This document shows positions 36,136 to 44,741 of a stretch of DNA of 64,000 bases, one piece after another. Source of the DNA: an uncultured Acidobacteriota bacterium (GTDB lineage Bacteria > Acidobacteriota > Blastocatellia > Pyrinomonadales > Pyrinomonadaceae); the NCBI GenBank assembly GCA_937873515.1, contig CALMYB010000012.1, forward strand, positions 62,001 to 126,000, read 5' to 3'. Every line of letters begins with the position of its first letter. Within the stretch, counting starts at the first letter, position 1. The position numbers were made by a program, and so were the translations under genes. Under the pieces are notes generated by a model. That model did not search any database. It was given only the letters and a program-made list of their open reading frames with translations, and was not told the DNA's origin.

Positions 36136-37014
36136 TTAGATATTATTTGCGGTCAACTTTCCTCCAACTTCGCTCAGTCGGCAAAGAGGAGCGTCGACCT
36201 CGTGATAAAAGATGCAATACCAGCCTTCTTTTACTGCCTGAGGCAGGATACGTTTTTTGAACGCCAGCGTCTCGGTCGGATAAAGGTCGTAGCCCGCGAT
36301 GTAGGGCAGCGGGACGTGGGCCTTCATCGGGATGAGATCGGCAGCGCCGTAAAGCGTCTTGCCGCCCGCATCGAGCCGCCAGGTCTGCATCGTCTCGGAA
36401 TGCCCGCGTTCCGTCATCAATTTAATGCCCTCGATCTCGTAATTATCGGGCATCGGCTCGAGCTGGCCAGAGTCGCGGATCGGCTGCCAATTCTCCGGCA
36501 AATAACTCGCACGGTCTCGCTCGTGCGGCGAATCCGCGTGTGCGAGTTCACTCTTTGAAACAAGATAGCGAGCGTTCTTGAATTGCGGAACGCGGAGTGC
36601 GGAATGCGGAATCGTGCTTGACGCCGACTCCGCATTCCGAATTCCGAATTCCGCATTCAGAGTGTTGCCGCCGGCGTGGTCGAAATGCAGATGGGTGTTT
36701 ATGACGATGGTGATGTCATCGGGCGAATAGCCGGTGATCGCCTGCAGCGAATCCGCGAAAGGCCGTTCCCGCTCGATCCCGTACATCGCGGTCTGTTTCT
36801 CGGTCCATTTCTCCCCGATGCCGGTCTCGATGAGTATCTTTTCGCGAGCGGTCTCGATGAACACACAGTTCATATTCATCGCGATGCGGTTCTTTTCGTC
36901 CGGCGGGCAGACACGCTCCCAAATGACGCGAGGGACGACACCGAACATCGCCCCTCCATCAAGTTTGAACAGTGTATCGGGAATGATCTCGATACGGTGG
37001 TCGCCGAAAAGCAT
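36136..37014 (-). CDS. MBL-fold metallo-hydrolase with a repeat-derived insertion
   Basis: A 292-residue metallo-beta-lactamase-fold protein of the quorum-quenching lactonase/AttM-like group: NCVFIETAREKILIETGIG, the metal motif THLHFDHAGG (His108, His110, Asp112, His113), DSPHERDRASYLPENW and TERGHSETMQTWRL. Right after the metal motif, residues about 118-146 read LNAEFGIRNAESASSTIPHSALRVPQF, not present in the fold's usual sequence; the DNA (36583-36661) is a self-complementary repeat. The reading frame is kept. Whether the protein still folds is unknown. Substrate unassigned. Confidence 0.8.
   Translation of the reverse strand: MLFGDHRIEIIPDTLFKLDGGAMFGVVPRVIWERVCPPDEKNRIAMNMNCVFIETAREKILIETGIGEKWTEKQTAMYGIERERPFADSLQAITGYSPDDITIVINTHLHFDHAGGNTLNAEFGIRNAESASSTIPHSALRVPQFKNARYLVSKSELAHADSPHERDRASYLPENWQPIRDSGQLEPMPDNYEIEGIKLMTERGHSETMQTWRLDAGGKTLYGAADLIPMKAHVPLPYIAGYDLYPTETLAFKKRILPQAVKEGWYCIFYHEVDAPLCRLSEVGGKLTANNI
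36583..36661. repeat. In-frame self-complementary repeat inside an MBL gene
   Basis: The stretch contains GCGGAGTGCGGAATGCGGAAT on one side and ATTCCGAATTCCGAATTCCGC on the other, separated by about 15 bases, so it can fold back on itself. Units of GGAAT/ATTCC recur. Repeats of this kind are usually intergenic; here one sits inside the coding sequence at 36136-37014. Confidence 0.65.
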
Positions 37015-37018
37015 AGTG

Positions 37019-38527
37019 CTATTTCTTTTTCGGTTCGGCAGCCTTTGGTGCGGCCTTCGCCGGATCCGCCTTCTTGACCGTCGGAGGCGGCGCGTCGCCT
37101 TCTCCCGGTGCGCCTTGCGGAGCCTGCATCTGCTGCTGAAGCTGCTCTTGCTGTTTCTTCATCTGATCAAGCTGCTCTTGCGTAACCTCAGGAACATCGA
37201 AATCATCAGGGACCTGGACAAAGTTCTTCGCAACGAGCTTGTCGATCAGATCCTTCTGTTTTTGTTCGCCGAGCTTGCCTTTGACGAACTCCTTGACGGG
37301 CATTTCGCGGGCCATCGGATCGTCCGGATCTTTCGTCATCGTCGAGATGAGAATGTGGCGGACATCGTAGGTCTCGGTCGTCGAAGGCTTGCCGTCGCCG
37401 CCCTTTTGGGTCGGGTCAACGCCGAGCTTGCGTTCGAGCTTCACGATATGGAATCCATAGTCGGATTCGACCAACTGCGGATCGACCTGGCCGGCCTCAA
37501 GGCTGAGTGCAGCCGTCTCAAAAGCGGGGACCATACGGCCTTTCGGAACATCTTTGTAGAGGCCGCCTTTGCCCTTGCCGTCCGGTCCCTTGTTGCCGGG
37601 GTCTTCAGAGAACTCATCGGCAAGTGCCGCAAAATCCTCGCCGCCAATTGCACGCTTCAGGATATCGTCAGCCTTCGCACGCTTTTCTTTCGGGTCGAGT
37701 TCAGGATGCTCCGATATATATTTCGCTACTTCCTCGTCAGTGACGTTCAGCTGATCTTTGGCAGACTGAGCATAAAGACGGGCCAGAAACTGTGCCTGCT
37801 GGAGTTTCACCTGAAGGCGGACCTTTGCGATGAACTGCGGGTCGAGTTGGCCGGCATCGGCCTTATCGTTGAACTCTTTGCGGTAAATGCGGATCTTCGC
37901 AAAGACCTCTTTCGCCTGTTCTTTCTCTTCGTCCGAGATCTGGCGATCCTTTATCTCAGGGTTGCCCTGTTTGAGGATGTCGATCTTCGCATTAAGAAAA
38001 TCGTCAAATTCTACGGCATGCGTGCGCGTATCGGCGGCGTGTCCGAGGCCGAGCTTGTCCATAAAGCTCGCAAAGCCGGACTTTTGTGCGGCCGGTTGAT
38101 CGTCCTCGCCCCAATATGCCTTCACCTGGTCGTCGGTAACGAATCCGAAAGGCGGCATCGGGCCCTTGTCCTTATTGATCTCACGATCGTAGTTGACCGC
38201 CGTGACCTCGGCCGCGATGCTGTCAAGTTCCTGCTTATTGGTCTGCTGGTCGGCAAGCCCCGTGGACTGTGCCTCGCTGGCTTCGGCAAGAAGCTCGCGG
38301 AAGCTGTCAAGCTGCGTCTTTTTCAGGTCGGGATTGTCCTTAAAGCGCTTCAAGATCGCGGGATTGTTCTTTGCCGCGTCCGTCAGGAGCAGCTCGATCT
38401 CGTCTTTTGACAGTGTGTTGAATGACTGATGGGTCTCACCGCCGACCTTCTTTTTCCAAACGACGAGGCCGACGCCGATCAACATTATTGCGACGACCAT
38501 TACCAGGGCTTTTGTTAAATTGCTCAA
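37019..38527 (-). CDS. Membrane-anchored parvulin-type peptidyl-prolyl isomerase (SurA/PpiC-like)
   Basis: About 502 residues. One N-terminal membrane helix (TKALVMVVAIMLIGVGLVVWK) anchors a periplasmic protein. A helical chaperone-like region (about 40-265) is followed by a PpiC domain at about 270-385: ILKRAIGGEDFAALADEFSEDPGNKG, GGLYKDVPKGRMVPAFETAALSLEAGQV and DYGFHIVKLERK. The C-terminal 70 residues are Gln-rich (QLQQQMQAPQGAPGEG) and then basic. It probably helps fold secreted or outer-membrane proteins. The start is uncertain: TTG 38527 has a GAGAGG about 10 bp upstream; a TTG at 38545 is also in frame. Confidence 0.85.
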   Translation of the reverse strand: MSNLTKALVMVVAIMLIGVGLVVWKKKVGGETHQSFNTLSKDEIELLLTDAAKNNPAILKRFKDNPDLKKTQLDSFRELLAEASEAQSTGLADQQTNKQELDSIAAEVTAVNYDREINKDKGPMPPFGFVTDDQVKAYWGEDDQPAAQKSGFASFMDKLGLGHAADTRTHAVEFDDFLNAKIDILKQGNPEIKDRQISDEEKEQAKEVFAKIRIYRKEFNDKADAGQLDPQFIAKVRLQVKLQQAQFLARLYAQSAKDQLNVTDEEVAKYISEHPELDPKEKRAKADDILKRAIGGEDFAALADEFSEDPGNKGPDGKGKGGLYKDVPKGRMVPAFETAALSLEAGQVDPQLVESDYGFHIVKLERKLGVDPTQKGGDGKPSTTETYDVRHILISTMTKDPDDPMAREMPVKEFVKGKLGEQKQKDLIDKLVAKNFVQVPDDFDVPEVTQEQLDQMKKQQEQLQQQMQAPQGAPGEGDAPPPTVKKADPAKAAPKAAEPKKK

Positions 38528-38620
38528 AATCGTAAAACCTCTCAAAAAGACGCGATGCGTGAATTTGCCAAACGCACATCATAGCAAACTCCACGCTCAC
38601 ATAACTAATAAAAAACGGGA

Positions 38621-39016
38621 TTATTTGCTCTCGACCAGCTCAAGGAGCACGCCGTTCGTCGAGGCAGGATGAACAAATGCGACCAGGCAACCCTCGGCGC
38701 CGACCCTTGGAGATTCGTCTATGAGCCTTGCACCCTGTGCTTTCAGGTGTGCGAGGGCCGCATTGATGTCTTCTACTTCGATGGCAATATGATGGATCCC
38801 GCCGCCCCTTTTTTCTAAAAATTTACTTATTGGCGAGTCTTCACTCGTCGGTTCGAGCAGCTCGATGCGGCTCTCGCCCACAGGAAGCATCGCAACGCGC
38901 ACCTTTTGATCCTCGACGACCTCCGTATGCACGTTCTCAAGCCCAAGGCCGGCGGCCCAGAATCTAAGGGCTTCCTCGATGCTTTTTGCGGCAATGCCAA
39001 GGTGGTTAATTTTCAT
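38621..39016 (-). CDS. mce: Methylmalonyl-CoA epimerase
   Basis: A 131-residue glyoxalase/VOC-fold epimerase that interconverts (2R)- and (2S)-methylmalonyl-CoA. Diagnostic segments: [18 protein letters not shown] (metal His), [49 protein letters not shown] and [24 protein letters not shown]. It stands in a group with meaB on the same strand, with a DUF4241 gene between them (4-bp gap), which supports the methylmalonyl-CoA pathway assignment. Confidence 0.93.
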   Translation of the reverse strand: MKINHLGIAAKSIEEALRFWAAGLGLENVHTEVVEDQKVRVAMLPVGESRIELLEPTSEDSPISKFLEKRGGGIHHIAIEVEDINAALAHLKAQGARLIDESPRVGAEGCLVAFVHPASTNGVLLELVESK

Positions 39017-39020
39017 ATTA

Positions 39021-39707
39021 TCAGCCGGTTTCGTCTATGTAGTGGACAATATCAAAGTCGGTAATGAAACATGCCGGTTTGTTAGCTGAGTCGATCCCCG
39101 CGTATGTTGAGTAGCCGCCGTCGCCCCACCCGGAAGTGAACGCAATTACGTTATTCTCTATGTGACCTGCAAGCGTGTGATTTAGCCAACAGAACTTGTC
39201 GCTGCTGTAAGGCTTTTGAAGTTCTTCGCAAAAGAACTCGTCATATCCGGGATCCTGAAGGAGCTCGCTCAAATGTGTCTGAGTGGACAAGTCCATAAAA
39301 CATCCTGTTCCACTGTCTACACCATAGTGCGAAGTTTGACCGCCGGGGCCGCCCGGCCACTGATGTGTTTCAAGATGTTTCCAACTAGCAATTCTATCGA
39401 GGCTGCCAACCTTCAGCATCGCGAAGGCAACAACCCGATCGACATTGGCAATCGATGCGACACTCACAATAACCTCATATCTGCCAGGCGGAACTTCGGC
39501 AACAAAAGGAGGCTGGTCAAAGAATACAAGTGGATCGCTAGCTACGATTCGTCCGGTCGGCAAACCTAAATCGCCGAGTAGCTGCGGTTTGAAAGTAAGC
39601 GAATATTCAACTATTTTCCTGTCCCAAACCGGTGCGGACATTTCAGGCCAACGAAAAGTCTCGTGGTATGAATCGGTGAAATAGTCTAAGACGTTCTGTT
39701 TTATCAC
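39021..39707 (-). CDS. DUF4241 family protein
   Basis: A 228-residue protein with the DUF4241 layout: [51 protein letters not shown], and the C-terminal [32 protein letters not shown]4241 proteins are soluble and of unknown function; some occur among immunity-type genes, but nothing here suggests a toxin. It starts with GTG overlapping the meaB stop by GTGA and ends 4 bp before mce, so it is wedged into a methylmalonyl-CoA operon. Confidence 0.8.
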   Translation of the reverse strand: MIKQNVLDYFTDSYHETFRWPEMSAPVWDRKIVEYSLTFKPQLLGDLGLPTGRIVASDPLVFFDQPPFVAEVPPGRYEVIVSVASIANVDRVVAFAMLKVGSLDRIASWKHLETHQWPGGPGGQTSHYGVDSGTGCFMDLSTQTHLSELLQDPGYDEFFCEELQKPYSSDKFCWLNHTLAGHIENNVIAFTSGWGDGGYSTYAGIDSANKPACFITDFDIVHYIDETG

Positions 39708-40642
39708 TTAATGAGTTCGTCAACCGCCGAATACGGGTCGATCTCCTTTCGGGCCGAGGCGGCGGCAAGCTTGTCGAGCTTTGCCTCGATGCCGTCGCTT
39801 CGGAGCAGGTCGGACAAAAGTCGTTCGCGCAGCAATTCGAGCAGTCGCCAGCGAGCGATCGACTCTTTTCGATTCGAAATGCCCTCGCTGAAGGCGCGTG
39901 ACGAGAATCCGACATACTTCTCGATAGCGGCAGCAAGTTCGTCGATGCCCTTGTTTTCGGTCGCAATGGTGGGCACGATCGGCGGATTCCACATATCGGG
40001 GCGATGCGCGAGATTCAGGAGGGCTTCGAGTTCTTTTTGCGTACGCATAACGCCTTCGCGATCGGCCTTGTTGATGACGAAAACATCGCCGATCTCCATT
40101 ATTCCCGCCTTTATCGCCTGAATGTCGTCGCCCATTCCGGGGACGAGCACGACGACCGAGACATCCGCAGTTTTTACGATCTCGACCTCGTCTTGGCCCA
40201 CGCCGACCGTCTCGACGATCACTTTATCGAACCCGGCCGCGTCCAAAATCGATACCGCATCGACCGTCGCACGCGAAAGCCCGCCGAGGTTGCCCCGCGT
40301 CGCCATCGAGCGTATGAAGATATTCTTATCAAGCCCGAGCGTGCTCATCCGAATACGGTCGCCGAGGATCGCGCCGCCCGAGAAAGGACTCGATGGATCG
40401 ATGCAGACGATGCCGACGCGTTCGCCCGCATTCTTGTAGAATTCGGCGAGTTTATCGACGAGTGAAGATTTTCCCGCTCCGGGCGAACCCGTGATGCCGA
40501 TCACCATCGCACGGCCCGTGTGCGGATAGATATGCTTCATCAAGGCCGCCGCCCCATCGCCGCCATTCTCGATGAGCGTGATCGCTCGTGCCACAGAGCG
40601 AGGCTCACCGGCAAGTACCTTTTCCGCTATCTCAGATGCCAT
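39704..40642 (-). CDS. meaB: Methylmalonyl-CoA mutase-associated GTPase MeaB
   Basis: A 312-residue G3E-type GTPase that protects and loads B12 into methylmalonyl-CoA mutase. Motifs: IGITGSPGAGKSSLVD (P-loop 52-59), CIDPSSPFSGGAILGDRIRM, IRSMATRGNLGGLS, VETVGVGQDEVEI, VVLVPGMGDDIQAIKAGIMEI and NKADR (G4). ATG 40642 is chosen because conserved sequence starts there; the open frame continues upstream through a tandem repeat that is unlikely to be coding. It is coupled to DUF4241 and mce. The mutase itself is not in the window. Confidence 0.93.
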   Translation of the reverse strand: MASEIAEKVLAGEPRSVARAITLIENGGDGAAALMKHIYPHTGRAMVIGITGSPGAGKSSLVDKLAEFYKNAGERVGIVCIDPSSPFSGGAILGDRIRMSTLGLDKNIFIRSMATRGNLGGLSRATVDAVSILDAAGFDKVIVETVGVGQDEVEIVKTADVSVVVLVPGMGDDIQAIKAGIMEIGDVFVINKADREGVMRTQKELEALLNLAHRPDMWNPPIVPTIATENKGIDELAAAIEKYVGFSSRAFSEGISNRKESIARWRLLELLRERLLSDLLRSDGIEAKLDKLAAASARKEIDPYSAVDELIK

Positions 40643-40686
40643 TGAGTCAACATTTTCGCATCTATCCGCCGCAAAGGGCAAAGCGG

Positions 40687-40804
40687 GACGTTGCAGAAGC
40701 CGCACGTAGTAAGGACACTCTTGAGAATGACGTTGCAGAAGCCGCACGCAGTAAGGACACTCTTGAGAACGACGTTGCAGAAGCCGCACGTAGTAAGGGC
40801 ACTT
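40687..40804 (+). repeat. 42-bp tandem repeat, nearly three copies
   Basis: Units start at 40687, 40729 and 40771. Each opens GACGTTGCAGAAGCCGCACG and continues AGTAAGGACACTCTTGAGAA; the third is cut short after about 33 bases. Copies differ at one to three positions. The period is a multiple of three, so a minus-strand frame reads a 14-residue repeat ending in VRLLQR, but it lies upstream of the chosen meaB start. Confidence 0.85.
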
Positions 40805-40823
40805 GCGGACATCCTCGCACCAA

Positions 40824-40854
40824 GTCAGAACCGCCTGCGTCAGCGGGCGGTCAG
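40824..40854 (+). repeat. Dispersed palindromic repeat, copy 2 (REP-like)
   Basis: Matches 16456-16486 at 30 of 31 bases in the same orientation; the single difference is C for G in the loop. CCGCC/GGCGG arms give a hairpin. Lies in a non-coding gap upstream of meaB. Confidence 0.7.
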
Positions 40855-41083
40855 TTGTGTCAGAGCCGGAAGCGACGGCGACTGGGTTCCTATATTTCGA
40901 AATCCAAGATCCCAAACCCGAAATCCAAAATCGCCCTTGGCTTGCCCTTTGGCAGTGCGGGCTGGCTTGCCTGCCCGTAGGCGGCCAAAAAATGACCTCG
41001 GAGGCGGCTTTAGCCGCCGACAAACGGCTTCGTTATACGCAGCAGCCATATAGACGCTGAAACGGCAAATATCGTTCACGCGC

Positions 41084-42193
41084 TCATTTTTTTGGCGAGG
41101 CGAGGGCGTAGCTAGTGCTGCGTCCGCCGGCCCGTCCGCGTACCAAGATCCCTTTCTTTATGAGGTCGTCAATATCCCGCGACGCGGTGTCCTGCGAAGT
41201 CTTGGAAAGCCTCGCCCACTTGCTCGACGTTAGAGTCCCGGCGAATCCGTCAAGCAAATGGTTCAAAACTTGTCTTTGTCGCTCGTTGAGCGGCGTGTCT
41301 CTGTGAAGATCCCAAAAGTCGGCCTTCGCAAAGACCGAGCTCAGCGTGTCTTCCGCCTTGTCGAAAGCTCCGTCCAGGCAATTCAGGAACCAGCTGAGCC
41401 AATCTGTGATGTCGAGCCCGCCTTTTTGGGTTTTCTCGAGGATCGCGTAGTAGCCTTTACGGTCGCTTCGGATCGCAGAGGAGACGCTGTAGAAACGCTG
41501 TGGGCTGCCCTCGGACCGAGCTAACGCGAGGTCGGTTATCGCTCGTGCGATCCGCCCGTTGCCGTCGTCAAAGGGATGAATCGTAACGAACCAAAGGTGT
41601 GCGATTCCTGCTGTCAGGACAGGGTCGATGTCATTTTCGGTTTCGAACCAGGTGAGAAAGGCTTTCATCTCGTCCGCGAGGCGTTCCGCGGCCGGTGCTT
41701 CAAAATGCACGATCTCGCGTCCGACCGGCCCGGACACGACCTGCATCGGTCCTGTTCGATCGGTTCTCCATGTTCCTACGCCGATCTTACGAAGGCCGCT
41801 GCGGCCGGCAGGGAATAACGCGGCGTGCCAGGAGAATAACCGCTCCCCGGTCAACGGACGCTCGTAGTTCTGCGTGGCATCGACCATCATTTCGACGACG
41901 CCCTCTACACTTCGATCAGACGGGGCCATTCCCGCAACGTCCATCCCAAGTCTTTGCGCGAGCGATGAGCGCACTTGACCCTGATCCAAACGCTCGCCTT
42001 CAATGTCGCTCGATTTGACGATCTCTGCCGTCAGCGACGCAAGCACCGATTCCTCGCGGAGTTGAAAGCCCAGCGCCTCCATACGGCCGATCAGTCTGCC
42101 CTGACGGTGCCGTACCTTGGCCAAAGTTCCCGACACCGTCGCCGCGTCCCACGTGAAATCAGCCCATTCGGCTTTATCGTAGATATAGAGCAT
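41084..42193 (-). CDS. Fic family AMPylase with DUF4172 domain and C-terminal winged helix
   Basis: A 369-residue Fic protein. The N-terminal DUF4172 region starts YIYDKAEWADFTWD and carries the inhibitory motif SSDIEGE (61-67), so autoinhibition by its own helix is expected. The catalytic Fic motif is HPFDDGNGR (206-214), complete with His, Phe, acidic residue and Gly-Asn-Gly-Arg. Residues about 303-366 form a winged-helix domain (NERQRQVLNHLLDG...SRDIDDLIKKGILVR...STSYAL). AMP transfer onto a protein hydroxyl is the family reaction; the target is unknown. The C-terminal DNA-binding domain and the palindromes at 42199-42279 suggest autoregulation. Confidence 0.9.
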   Translation of the reverse strand: MLYIYDKAEWADFTWDAATVSGTLAKVRHRQGRLIGRMEALGFQLREESVLASLTAEIVKSSDIEGERLDQGQVRSSLAQRLGMDVAGMAPSDRSVEGVVEMMVDATQNYERPLTGERLFSWHAALFPAGRSGLRKIGVGTWRTDRTGPMQVVSGPVGREIVHFEAPAAERLADEMKAFLTWFETENDIDPVLTAGIAHLWFVTIHPFDDGNGRIARAITDLALARSEGSPQRFYSVSSAIRSDRKGYYAILEKTQKGGLDITDWLSWFLNCLDGAFDKAEDTLSSVFAKADFWDLHRDTPLNERQRQVLNHLLDGFAGTLTSSKWARLSKTSQDTASRDIDDLIKKGILVRGRAGGRSTSYALASPKK

Positions 42194-42198
42194 ATTCT

Positions 42199-42279
42199 AA
42201 TCTCCGCATATCAAGCGTAGATTATTGCGCCTATTCTCCGCAAAACGCAACCTCTATCTCCGCAGAATATGCGGAGATA
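42199..42279. promoter_or_regulatory. TCTCCGCA operator array upstream of fic
   Basis: A perfect 25-bp palindrome, TATCTCCGCA-GAATA-TGCGGAGATA (42255-42279), lies 62 bp upstream of the fic start. Two further TCTCCGCA half-sites occur at 42201-42208 and 42235-42242, both in the same orientation. The arrangement fits cooperative binding of a dimeric winged-helix protein; the Fic C-terminal domain is the obvious candidate. Confidence 0.65.
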
Positions 42280-42408
42280 GCGTTGCATTTCACCACTTGG
42301 GCTGTCCCCAGAGTGCGAATACGAGATAGTTAACTATTAGAAGAAGGCCCATTGAAGGCCACATTATATTGTCCGAGATTCATCACTCACCATTCACCAT
42401 TGACCTCC

Positions 42409-42921
42409 TTACGCCGCGGCTTCGGCGCTCCATTCCTCGTCGGCCGACGGGCCGTAGATCGCGGGAACCGGAATCTCGAGGAGCCGCAAATAGACCGCGA
42501 GTTGTCCGCGATGGTGTGCGATGTGGCCGAACGTCGAACGCACGACCACGTTCTTCTTTTCCTGCCAGAGGATCTGATCGCCGTTGCAAAGCGTCCACGT
42601 TTCGTTCAGCACGTCGTCGCTCGCTGCACTTTTCAGCGTGTTATGCGAATCCTCGACGCGCTTTTTCAAATAGGCGACGAGCGTCGCGCTGTCGAACTGC
42701 TGCGGGTAATCGTACGGCTCGGCGAAATCGAGCTTGTCGCGGCCGACGACAAAATCGAACCAGCCGTACATATCGGCCACGTGGCCGGCAAGCTGCCCGA
42801 GCGACATCGATCTTTCGTGAGGCTTCCAGTCGAGTTTGTCGTCCGGGATGCGTGCGAGCATCTTCTCGGTCGCCGGTATCTCTTCGTTCAATTGGTCAGC
42901 TATTTCCTGTAATCTGCTCAT
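42409..42921 (-). CDS. DinB family protein, copy 2
   Basis: A 170-residue four-helix DinB/YfiT-like metalloprotein. The N-terminal half contains KLDWKPHERSMSLGQLAGHVADMYGW, with the first metal His (GHVAD), and the end carries FGHIAHHRGQLAVYLRLLEIPVPAIYGPSADE with the HxxxH pair. DinB proteins bind a divalent metal; many are thought to be thiol-dependent transferases or stress proteins, but the reaction here is unknown. It is a close paralogue of the next gene, with an 11-bp gap. Confidence 0.88.
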   Translation of the reverse strand: MSRLQEIADQLNEEIPATEKMLARIPDDKLDWKPHERSMSLGQLAGHVADMYGWFDFVVGRDKLDFAEPYDYPQQFDSATLVAYLKKRVEDSHNTLKSAASDDVLNETWTLCNGDQILWQEKKNVVVRSTFGHIAHHRGQLAVYLRLLEIPVPAIYGPSADEEWSAEAAA

Positions 42922-42932
42922 TCTATTCTCTC

Positions 42933-43454
42933 CTAGCCTACGCTTTCATCGGCACTCGGGCCGTAAATTGACGGAACGGGAATGTCGTTGAGACGCAAAT
43001 AAACGCTCAACTGCCCGCGATGGTGAATGCCGTGGCCGGAGACCATCGCTTTGACGGCCCCGATCTTCGGCAGCGTGAAAAAGACCGTCTCGCCGCTTCG
43101 CAGCGTCCAGTCCTTTTGCAGGTCCTCGTCCGAGGTCGCAAGGATCGCGGCCTTGCTCGCCGCAACTGCTTCATCGAAGAATTTTAGAAGTTCCTCGCTC
43201 GATGCAGGCTCGAATGGCTTGTATTCACGCTCGGCAAAGTCGAGGCCGTCTTCCTTCATTATCATCACGGGAAAGCCCTGCAATTCCGCGATATGTCCCG
43301 CGAGACGGCCGAAAGCCGTCGATTTTTCGTGCGGCTTCCAGTCGAATTTCTCCGCCGGCACGCGCTCAAGCACGCGTCTCGTAACCGCCGCATCCGCAAT
43401 AAGATCGGCCGCAAGAACGCTTGCAATGCGGCCGGGTGTAGAGTTTGTTTCCAT
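42933..43454 (-). CDS. DinB family protein, copy 1
   Basis: A 173-residue DinB-fold protein closely matching the previous gene: FDWKPHEKSTAFGRLAGHIAELQGF and GHGIHHRGQLSVYLRLNDIPVPSIYGPSADE. All three metal-binding His positions are kept. An extra N-terminal stretch, METNSTPGRIASVLAADLIADAA, replaces the start of the paralogue. Similarity across the full length points to local tandem duplication. Same strand, co-transcribed with copy 2. Confidence 0.88.
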   Translation of the reverse strand: METNSTPGRIASVLAADLIADAAVTRRVLERVPAEKFDWKPHEKSTAFGRLAGHIAELQGFPVMIMKEDGLDFAEREYKPFEPASSEELLKFFDEAVAASKAAILATSDEDLQKDWTLRSGETVFFTLPKIGAVKAMVSGHGIHHRGQLSVYLRLNDIPVPSIYGPSADESVG

Positions 43455-43575
43455 AAGTTTTCCTCCCGGGTATTTTACCAGGGGAGAACAATACTAGCAA
43501 AAATGTTTCACAGATGCAACAAGAAAATTCACGTAAGGTGAGATTTTTTTCAGCCGTCGTAGAACCGTTAGGACT

Positions 43576-44718
43576 CTAGCTTCTTAGTAAATTCTTTGCG
43601 ATGACGATGCGTTGGATTTCGCTTGTGCCTTCGCCGATCGTGCAGAGTTTTGAGTCTCGCCAGTATTTTTCCGCCGGATAATCTTTCGTATAGCCGTAGC
43701 CGCCGTGGATCTGGACGGATTCCTCCGAGACGCGGACCGCGGTCTCAGAAGCATAGAGCTTTGCCATTGCGGAAGCCTGCGTTACGGGTCTTTTGGCGTC
43801 CTTCAAGGCTGCGGCTTTGAGCGTTAAAAGACGAGCGCATTCGATCTGCGTCGCCATATCGGCGAGTTTGAACTGTATCGCCTGAAAATCCGCGATAGGA
43901 CGTCCGAACTGCTGCCGTTCTTTGGCGTATTTCACTGCTGCCTCGTACGCTCCCTGCGCGATGCCGACCGAGAGTGCCGCGATCGAGATGCGTCCGCCGT
44001 CGAGCACCTGCATCGCCTGCTTGAAGCCTTCGCCTTCGTTGCCGAGCAGATTTTCTCTTGGAACTTTGCAATCCTCGAAAACGACCGACGCCGTCTCGGA
44101 AGCCCGCATTCCGAGCTTGTTTTCTTTTTTGTCGCCGCGAAAACCTTCCATCGACTTGTCGAAAATGAACGCCGAAATGCCGTGGTTGCCCTTTTCCTTG
44201 TCGGTAACTGCGACAGCGACGAGCGTGTCGCACGAGATTGCGTGGGTGATGAAATTCTTCGAGCCGTTCACCGTCCAGCCTTCGTCGTTGGGCACAGCGG
44301 TCGTGCGCGTGCCTGCAGAATCAGAGCCTGCCTGAGCCTCGGTCAACCCCCAAGCGCCGAAGTTCTCTCCCTTTGCGAGAGGAGCGAGGTATTTCGCCTT
44401 CTGCTCATAGGTGCCGAACATATAGATGTGGTTCGAGCAGAGCGAATTGTGCGCCGCGACCGAAAGGCCGACCGAACCGTCAACGCGGCCGAGTTCCTCG
44501 ATGATCGTCGCGTATTCGACGTAGCCCATCGCGGCTCCGCCAAGTTCCTCGGGGAAGAGAATTCCGAGCAGGCCGAGTTCGGCAAGTTTGGGACGCAGTT
44601 CTTCGGGGAAGTGCTGCGTTTCGTCCCATTCCATCACGTGCGGCCGTATCTCGCTCTCGGCGAATTCGCGAATGCTGTGTTTTATCTGTTCTTGCTCGGG
44701 TGAAAGGTCAAAATTCAT
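43576..44718 (-). CDS. Acyl-CoA dehydrogenase, short-chain type
   Basis: A 380-residue acyl-CoA dehydrogenase. FAD-contacting [21 protein letters not shown], the beta-domain [13 protein letters not shown], arginine-loop [50 protein letters not shown] and the C-terminal [43 protein letters not shown], where the Glu of IGEGTSE is the catalytic base. This is the short-chain (butyryl-CoA-like) pattern. A 19-bp palindrome sits 5 bp upstream of its start. Divergent from the CoA-binding protein gene. Confidence 0.92.
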   Translation of the reverse strand: MNFDLSPEQEQIKHSIREFAESEIRPHVMEWDETQHFPEELRPKLAELGLLGILFPEELGGAAMGYVEYATIIEELGRVDGSVGLSVAAHNSLCSNHIYMFGTYEQKAKYLAPLAKGENFGAWGLTEAQAGSDSAGTRTTAVPNDEGWTVNGSKNFITHAISCDTLVAVAVTDKEKGNHGISAFIFDKSMEGFRGDKKENKLGMRASETASVVFEDCKVPRENLLGNEGEGFKQAMQVLDGGRISIAALSVGIAQGAYEAAVKYAKERQQFGRPIADFQAIQFKLADMATQIECARLLTLKAAALKDAKRPVTQASAMAKLYASETAVRVSEESVQIHGGYGYTKDYPAEKYWRDSKLCTIGEGTSEIQRIVIAKNLLRS

Positions 44719-44722
44719 AGGT

Positions 44723-44741
44723 TTATAACGAATTGTTATAA
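44723..44741. promoter_or_regulatory. 19-bp perfect palindrome, likely operator
   Basis: TTATAAC-GAATT-GTTATAA lies between the acyl-CoA dehydrogenase start (44718) and the divergent CoA-binding gene (44814). A TATAAT box (44737-44742) overlaps its right arm on the plus strand, so a bound repressor would block RNA polymerase. Operators of TetR-type regulators of fatty-acid genes have comparable length and symmetry; the regulator is not in the window. Confidence 0.55.

Larger units (their letters stand above)
40643..41083. other. Repeat-rich intergenic region
   Basis: The 440 bases between meaB and the Fic gene hold no convincing gene. From left to right: a 42-bp tandem repeat (40687-40804), a REP-like palindrome (40824-40854), and a stretch near 40898-40945 of ATCCAAGATCCC/AAATCCAAAATC-type simple sequence, followed by GGCGGCTTTAGCCGCC (41002-41017), a perfect 6-bp-arm hairpin. 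An open frame crosses the tandem repeat but shows no coding character. Confidence 0.6.

Noticed and set aside
40687..40804. CRISPR array
   Set aside because: The 42-bp units are directly contiguous with no spacers, and there are no cas genes.
40643..41023. 127-residue N-terminal extension of MeaB on the minus strand
   Set aside because: The extension reads through tandem and palindromic repeats; MeaB homology starts at ATG 40642.
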